The notes under the pieces were generated by a model. The model had not been told where the DNA came from and did not search any database. It saw only the letters and a list, made by a program, of their open reading frames with translations. A DNA stretch of 33,325 nucleotides from Candidatus Woesearchaeota archaeon (GTDB lineage: Archaea > Nanobdellota > Nanobdellia > Woesearchaeales > UBA10107): assembly GCA_016935155.1 (NCBI GenBank), contig JAFGRQ010000026.1, positions 1 through 33,325 of the forward strand. Reading direction: 5' to 3'. Below are positions 29,242 through 33,325 of this stretch, in pieces (the first letter of the stretch is position 1; the number at the start of each line of letters is the position of its first letter). Position numbers and translations under genes: made by a program.

Positions 29242-30010
29242 TAATAATGACCTCCAGTTTTTTTTCTTTGATGAGCTTAATTTCCTTACCAACTGGAATT
29301 TCTCCGCCTAATCGTTTTATGTGGTCAATGTGCCACAATAAATCTGTATCAAGATAAACAGGAATGCCTGCATCTGAGCAATCTTGGAAAAAATAGGAAT
29401 CATCTGCTCTTTTCACTTCGTTATTGAACCTTACAGGAATCTTCTTTAAAACTTCCGTTTTAACGAGTGTGCATCCTAAACTGCAACTCTTTACCTGAAG
29501 AAGTCCTTTGTTCTTGATTTCATCAGCAAGGTACCATTCATTAACTGTTACACCATCAATAATATCATAAACTTTATCCAGTTTTGAAGCTGAGATAATA
29601 AAATCAACCATTCTTCTCTGCTCATTTGTGTGGGCAGAGATTATATACGGTGCTCCGACAATAGGAACTTGATGTTTCATAAGCAATTCTGTAATCTGTT
29701 CTGGAACTATAACGTCCTGTTCAATGGATAAAAAATAATCATATCCTCCTTCGATAACAGCGTGATTAAGCATCTTTCTTGCTTCGAACAATCTCCTAAA
29801 CGGGTCATCAAAGCTTGGAGAATACTTAACTTTGATTCCTCGTTTTTCAAATATGTGTCCAAATTTCTCACTTGGTTTGCTGTTGTCGATAACAAGAATG
29901 TCATAATTGGGATAGGATAAATCTTTTACTTTTTCTATCCAGTAAGGAGAAATATACTTCTTATTGGAATATACTGGCGAACCCACTAAAACTTTCGGAT
30001 TTTTAGTCAT
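29219..30010 (-). CDS. GT-A type glycosyltransferase-like protein
   Basis: A protein of 263 residues from the ATG at 30010 (MTKNPKVLVGSPVYSNKKYI); an in-frame GTG at 30028 is possible. It has the GT-A nucleotide-sugar fold pattern: VLVGSPVYSNKKYISPYWI, YDILVIDNSKPSEKFG, a helix RRLFEARKMLNHAVIEGGYD, then YFLSIEQDVIVPEQI, where EQDV takes the place of the DxD metal motif. The later IVGAPYI and the end with DLLWHIDHIKR, a possible metal-binding His, also fit. The protein is soluble and transfers a sugar or related group to an unknown acceptor. It is the first gene of the operon, with a TATA-like ATATTTAAATATC at about 30054-30066. The downstream start lies inside it. Confidence 0.75.
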   Translation of the reverse strand: MTKNPKVLVGSPVYSNKKYISPYWIEKVKDLSYPNYDILVIDNSKPSEKFGHIFEKRGIKVKYSPSFDDPFRRLFEARKMLNHAVIEGGYDYFLSIEQDVIVPEQITELLMKHQVPIVGAPYIISAHTNEQRRMVDFIISASKLDKVYDIIDGVTVNEWYLADEIKNKGLLQVKSCSLGCTLVKTEVLKKIPVRFNNEVKRADDSYFFQDCSDAGIPVYLDTDLLWHIDHIKRLGGEIPVGKEIKLIKEKKLEVIINGESKHF

Positions 30011-30096
30011 ATTCTTCAGATACACCACATAATTGTTACTGGCAAGTGGTGTTGATATTTAAATATTATGATTCCTTGTCTAGAAGTTAGACGCCC

Positions 30097-30405
30097 TCAT
30101 TTGTAGGGCACTCTTTTTAGACTCTGGCAGACAAGACAATAATATGTTTTCTTGCCTTTGTTCAGCCTTATTCTGCTGTTCTTTGACGTGAAATAGGCAC
30201 CACAGGCCTTGCAGAAGCGTCTTTTGAGGTTGTCCGGAATTGATACTTTGAGCCTGGACGAGATTTTTCTGGCCATGAAAACATAACGTTTTGCTAGTTC
30301 CGGCTTTGCAACTGCAACTTTTCCTGCTTCCTCAAGAAGTTCAATGATGTGCTGTCTGGCATTTTCCTTGGTTCCTTCTTTCTTTTTTTTGTGATATTTG
30401 GCCAT
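30097..30405 (-). CDS. rnp4: RNase P protein component 4 (Rpp21/Rpr2 family)
   Basis: A protein of 102 residues from the ATG at 30405 (MAKYHKKKKEGTKENARQHI). The frame is open to 30465, but the TATA-like GATTTAAAAAGT (near 30427-30438) lies inside that extension. The basic two-helix N-terminus (LLEEAGKVAVAKPELAKRYV, then FMARKISSRLKVSIPDNLKR) and a zinc ribbon with FCKACGAYF and YYCLVCQSL, separated by a basic loop RIRLNKGKK, are the family signature. With RNA and other proteins it processes tRNA 5' ends. Length fits archaeal members. It is divergent from the coiled-coil/NIP7 operon. Confidence 0.92.
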   Translation of the reverse strand: MAKYHKKKKEGTKENARQHIIELLEEAGKVAVAKPELAKRYVFMARKISSRLKVSIPDNLKRRFCKACGAYFTSKNSRIRLNKGKKTYYCLVCQSLKRVPYK

Positions 30406-30493
30406 GTTCACTTTTCCTTGTTTTGTACTTTTTAAATCTATCAGCGATTTCCCAATACAAAACAATATAAATCAATTCTTAGTGTAATTTCCT

Positions 30494-31723
30494 ATGTTTA
30501 AATTTTTAAAGGGGTTAATTGGAAAAAAGGACAAGGAAGAGACAGTTTCTTTTTCATTTATCGATGAATGGTTCAATAATAAATTGAAAGAAACAGATTT
30601 GAGAGATGAGTTAAGTACTGTTTTTGATGACGTTTCACTCGCATTAAAAAAAATCAACGATTCTTTGGTAAGAATATCAACGCAAGTCATAACTGGGATT
30701 TCAGAAGAGCACAAAGCTGTTGCAGAAGAACATATTGGAAATTATGTTTCTTCGATGAAGCATTATGTTAAGCAATTAACTTACAGAGAAACAAGAGATT
30801 TCAACTCAATAATTAATTTTGATGAAACACTTTCGGCTGCACTTCAGGAAATGGAATCTTTGAAGGAGTTTGCGCTCGTCAAGAAGTTCAACGAGCCGGA
30901 AGCAAATGAACTTACAGAATCATTTGGTATTTTGAAGGATGCAGAATCCAATCTTGATAACTTAATTAGAAGAGAGCACGGCCTTCTTTATGTTGCTGAA
31001 ATAAAAAAGAGAATGAATTTGATTGATAAAAAACACAAGAGAAAGCTGGAATTGCAGACGCAGATTGAGAGAGAAACCGCAAGAAAAAATGATGAAGAAG
31101 CGTACAAGTCAAAGCTTGAAACAGATGTTGATAACCTAAAAACAAGCGAAGATTACGAGAAATATGACAGGATGCAGTCAAGAAAAATAAATCTTGAAAA
31201 GGAGAAGGAACGAACAGATTCGGAGATAAAAGCTGTCTTTCAGCCGCTTGTAAATGTTTTCAGAAAGTACGATGTAATGGAGTTGGGAGCGGACAGGGCT
31301 CTGGCAAGAGCGTATGCAGATGACTTTGTGAAGGCTTTGTATTCCGATGAGCGCATGTGGGTGTTGTCATTAATACAGTCTATTTCAGACAAGCTTCCGG
31401 AGATTGAACAGGATGAAGCAAAAAGAATGAAAATAAGGCAGTCTCTTATGGCTGTCTCAGAAGATTCTCTCAAGCAGGTGCTTGCCAAGTGCCGCGCAGT
31501 CGAAGATGGACTCAAAGAAGTAAGGAGGCAGCTGACCGCAGAAGTAACTGCAAGAAAATTAGAAGACATCAAGTACAAAATGAATCACGCGGAGCAGCAA
31601 ATCAAGAATTTGGAAGAATCCATCCTTACCCATCAGAAAGAAATAAACGAGCTCAAAATTGAGAAAGATTTAATAAGCCTTGAAAGGGATTTATCTTCAT
31701 TTGCGAAGGTAAGAATACAATGA
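30494..31723 (+). CDS. coiled-coil protein of unknown function, first gene of the NIP7 operon
   Basis: A 409-residue soluble protein, nearly all helix. The N-terminus is amphipathic and basic (MFKFLKGLIGKKDKEE). A helical domain to about 150 follows, then heptad-rich coils at about 165-250 (KKHKRKLELQTQIERETARK) and 340-405 (ARKLEDIKYKMNHAEQQIKN), separated by a globular stretch around DVMELGADRALARAYADDFV. No Walker motif is present, so it is not an SMC or Rad50 protein despite the coils. It overlaps the NIP7 gene by four bases (ATGA). The function is unknown; coupling to NIP7 hints at ribosome or RNA-related work, which is inference. Confidence 0.75.
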   Translation: MFKFLKGLIGKKDKEETVSFSFIDEWFNNKLKETDLRDELSTVFDDVSLALKKINDSLVRISTQVITGISEEHKAVAEEHIGNYVSSMKHYVKQLTYRETRDFNSIINFDETLSAALQEMESLKEFALVKKFNEPEANELTESFGILKDAESNLDNLIRREHGLLYVAEIKKRMNLIDKKHKRKLELQTQIERETARKNDEEAYKSKLETDVDNLKTSEDYEKYDRMQSRKINLEKEKERTDSEIKAVFQPLVNVFRKYDVMELGADRALARAYADDFVKALYSDERMWVLSLIQSISDKLPEIEQDEAKRMKIRQSLMAVSEDSLKQVLAKCRAVEDGLKEVRRQLTAEVTARKLEDIKYKMNHAEQQIKNLEESILTHQKEINELKIEKDLISLERDLSSFAKVRIQ

Positions 31724-32151
31724 ATGAAATCGACGGATTTACAAGGCAATTCACAAAAGACAAAGTAAGTGATGTAATTCAATTGAAACGAAATTTCTTT
31801 AAATTTAATGAAGATTTAATGAAGCTTAAAGATAAAATCGGAAGAGAACCCTTTGCAATAGGTACATTTTTAGGTTCGGGAAAACCTTTTCATCCAAGTT
31901 CTGCGCTGCTTGATTGGCTCGGGGACAGAACAAACAATTTTGTTGTTGTAGACAAGAGAGCAGAGTGGCTATTTTTGTGCGGAAGAGATGTTTTCGTCCA
32001 GTCGATACTTGAAAAGAATGCGGACTCCGGTTTGGTTTTGGTCAAAAATCAGCTCGGAGAAGTTCTCGGTTACGGGGAGATGACAAAAAACAAAAAAGTT
32101 CCTTTGAAAAACAAGATGGATAAAGGGGATTTCTTAAGAAGAGAAAGATGA
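31720..32151 (+). CDS. NIP7-like ribosome biogenesis protein with PUA domain
   Basis: A 143-residue protein. The pre-PUA part contains FAIGTFLGSGKPFHPSSALL and DWLGDRTNNFVVVDKRAEWL, and the PUA part RAEWLFLCGRDVFVQSILEK followed by SGLVLVKNQLGEVLGYGEM. This order and spacing match NIP7, in which the PUA domain binds RNA (pre-rRNA in eukaryotes) during large-subunit assembly. The C-terminus is a basic tail (KNKKVPLKNKMDKGDFLRRE). It is slightly short for the family. It is coupled by ATGA to the coiled-coil gene upstream and by a four-base overlap to the secreted transglutaminase-like gene downstream. Archaeal NIP7 substrate details are not known to me. Confidence 0.8.
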   Translation: MNEIDGFTRQFTKDKVSDVIQLKRNFFKFNEDLMKLKDKIGREPFAIGTFLGSGKPFHPSSALLDWLGDRTNNFVVVDKRAEWLFLCGRDVFVQSILEKNADSGLVLVKNQLGEVLGYGEMTKNKKVPLKNKMDKGDFLRRER

Positions 32152-32657
32152 AAAAAACATTAATTTTATTGTTTTTAGTTCTTATCCAAGGAGTTTATGC
32201 TGTTTCTGTTGAAGATGTTGTTGAAAAATACAGAGAAAGCAAAACAATATCAATTTATGACTCTTGTGTCGAATCTTCTAATGAAGTTTGGACTTTATTG
32301 AATAATTCAGGAATAAATGCAAAACTTTGCGTTGGGAATGTAAATGAAGACATTTCTTCTTTGAGTTCAAGAAGTTTCTTCAACAAGCTAAATCACGCAT
32401 GGCTTATTGCTGATGAAATTGCAATAGAAACAACTGGCGGATTTTTGGTTGAACGAGAAATGAATTCTAATTATTATCAAGGACTTTGCTTTGATGATTT
32501 GAATAAGTTTAATGAATTTACTGCAACACATGACAAATATTATGACGTTTGCAATGAAGCTTTAAATTTGCAAAAAAAATTTGGTTATTCTGCAAAAACA
32601 GTTAAAAAGATAAACGAGTGCGATGCTTTGTTTGAGAAGTTGGAAGAATTAACTTAA
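32148..32657 (+). CDS. secreted transglutaminase-like protein
   Basis: A 169-residue exported protein with a signal peptide (MKKTLILLFLVLIQGVYAVS). The mature part has the transglutaminase/papain-like triad layout: Cys40 in YDSCVESSNEVWTLLNNSGI, fifteen residues before a G-I-N-A turn as in the family, His83 in LNHAWLIADE, and an acidic residue Glu94 in IAIETTGG in place of the usual Asp. Such domains cleave or cross-link amide bonds; this one would act outside the membrane. The start overlaps the NIP7-like gene by four bases, an unexpected partner for a secreted protein. The frame ends a few bases inside the convergent methyltransferase gene. Confidence 0.65.
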   Translation: MKKTLILLFLVLIQGVYAVSVEDVVEKYRESKTISIYDSCVESSNEVWTLLNNSGINAKLCVGNVNEDISSLSSRSFFNKLNHAWLIADEIAIETTGGFLVEREMNSNYYQGLCFDDLNKFNEFTATHDKYYDVCNEALNLQKKFGYSAKTVKKINECDALFEKLEELT

Positions 32658-33325
32658 TTTTCTTATCTTAGCAACAAAAAATCCTTCTGTTCCGTTGTCT
32701 TGTGGCCATATTCTTAAGCATTTCTTTACTTCTTCATTGTATTTTTCTTTTTCGAATTCAGTAAAACAAGGACTTCTTTTTCCTTCGAACTTAATTTCTT
32801 CTAATTCAGCATTCGGGAAGGTTTCTAATAAATAAGAAATTATTCCTTCATTTTCCTGAGGTTCCATTGTGCAAGTGGAGTAAATCATTGTTCCTCCTGA
32901 TTTTAGAATGTTAAATGAATTTGTTATCAGTTTTTTTTGAATAACTGCAAGTCTTGTTCCAATTTCAGGATTCCAGTCACGAACAACAGCTTCGCTTTTC
33001 ATTATTGTTCCTGTTCCAGAACAAGGGGCATCAAGTAAAATTCTGTCAAACTCTCCTTTGATGTGTTGTCCCTGCATTTTTGTAAGAATTACATTTTTCA
33101 ATCCCATTCTTTGAACATTTATTCCTAAACTTGCTAATCTGCTTCCAGCAATATCGTTTGCAACAATTATCCCTGTGTTTTTCATGTACATTCCAATTTG
33201 AGTTGTTTTGCTTCCAGGAGCTGCTGCAACATCAAGAACGGAGTCATTTTCTTGCGGGTCTAAAACAACAGGAGGAATCATTGATGATGCTTCCTGAACA
33301 TAAAAATAACCTAAAGCATGTTCCA
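32649..33325 (-). CDS. NSUN/RsmB-type m5C RNA methyltransferase, partial (5' end outside the window)
   Basis: The C-terminal part of a SAM-dependent cytosine-5 RNA methyltransferase of the NOL1/NOP2/Sun family. Although an ATG exists at 33281, the frame continues to the window edge and encodes the conserved EHALGYFYVQEASSMIPPVV, so that ATG is internal. SAM-binding VLDVAAAPGSKTTQI, the acceptor DAPCSGTGTI with one catalytic Cys, and IYSTCTMEPQENE with the second catalytic Cys are all intact. The C-terminus is FFVAKIRK as expected. It modifies tRNA or rRNA; which one cannot be told without the N-terminal half. It is convergent with the transglutaminase-like gene, overlapping by nine bases. Confidence 0.93.
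   Translation of the reverse strand, partial: EHALGYFYVQEASSMIPPVVLDPQENDSVLDVAAAPGSKTTQIGMYMKNTGIIVANDIAGSRLASLGINVQRMGLKNVILTKMQGQHIKGEFDRILLDAPCSGTGTIMKSEAVVRDWNPEIGTRLAVIQKKLITNSFNILKSGGTMIYSTCTMEPQENEGIISYLLETFPNAELEEIKFEGKRSPCFTEFEKEKYNEEVKKCLRIWPQDNGTEGFFVAKIRKLS

Noticed and set aside
30494-31723. SMC/Rad50-type ATPase
   Set aside because: Long coiled coils are present, but there is no Walker A, Walker B or ABC signature.
1-33325. CRISPR arrays, insertion sequences, transposases, integrases
   Set aside because: No regularly spaced repeat cluster and no transposase or recombinase coding sequence was seen anywhere in the window.

Overview
The window reads as chromosomal DNA of a low-GC archaeon, most likely a DPANN lineage of the Woesearchaeota/Pacearchaeota kind. 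Archaeal markers are ribosomal protein eL33 (L35Ae), RNase P protein Rpp21/Rpr2, a membrane-anchored Lon-B protease, a PAC2-family (PbaB-type) protein, a Hel308-type helicase, NIP7, a Dph2 domain, tRNA genes without encoded CCA, and AT-rich TATA boxes about 25-30 nt upstream of often leaderless starts. The DPANN assignment is inference, based on many small membrane and coiled-coil proteins without recognisable relatives and on two genes that end exactly at domain borders (Hel308, Dph2).

Region by region. 1-2493: a leftward operon (helical protein, 4-TM protein, PAC2 protein) followed by a 48-aa DUF5679 zinc-ribbon protein. 2649-5013: a TolB-like lipoprotein, and a leftward pair encoding a small lipoprotein and an EF-hand protein. 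5026-11968: a tightly overlapped leftward operon led by a 47-aa ribbon-helix-helix regulator, with five large membrane/coiled-coil proteins that I cannot assign to a known system. 12104-14148: a membrane-associated protein, eL33 and a phosphoribosyltransferase-like protein. 14152-17701: a TctA-like transporter with a partner membrane protein, a 51-aa membrane protein, a tRNA-dihydrouridine synthase and a small unknown. 17868-20227: an OB-fold protein divergent from Lon, then tRNA-Arg. 20428-24256: a GGDEF-like protein, small unknowns, the Hel308 C-terminal part, and tRNA-Ile and tRNA-Asn. 24306-26521: a membrane protein, a Dph2 first domain, a small unknown and a repeat-containing coiled-coil membrane protein. 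26755-30010: a translationally coupled four-gene operon (glycosyltransferase, radical SAM, thymidylate-kinase-like/ParB-like fusion, NUDIX). 30097-33325: Rpp21, an operon of coiled-coil protein, NIP7 and secreted transglutaminase-like protein, and the 3' part of an NSUN/RsmB-type m5C methyltransferase.

Three signals cut across genes. First, a promoter module (ten-base palindrome or a degenerate form, 17 nt, TATA box, 30 nt, ATG) stands at identical spacing before the TolB-like lipoprotein, the small lipoprotein and the GGDEF-like protein, with a looser copy before the phosphoribosyltransferase-like gene; this suggests co-regulation. Second, two elements of 117 and 119 nt with 9-10 bp perfect terminal inverted repeats sit against the stop codons of two unrelated genes and look like a repeated structured RNA or a miniature mobile element. 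Third, an extracytoplasmic domain is shared by the small lipoprotein and by a membrane protein of the large operon, including 35 identical bases, which ties the two loci together.

No gene-free stretch exceeds 300 bases. The longest are 26522-26754 (candidate RNA) and 20228-20427 (tRNA-tail repeat plus promoter).
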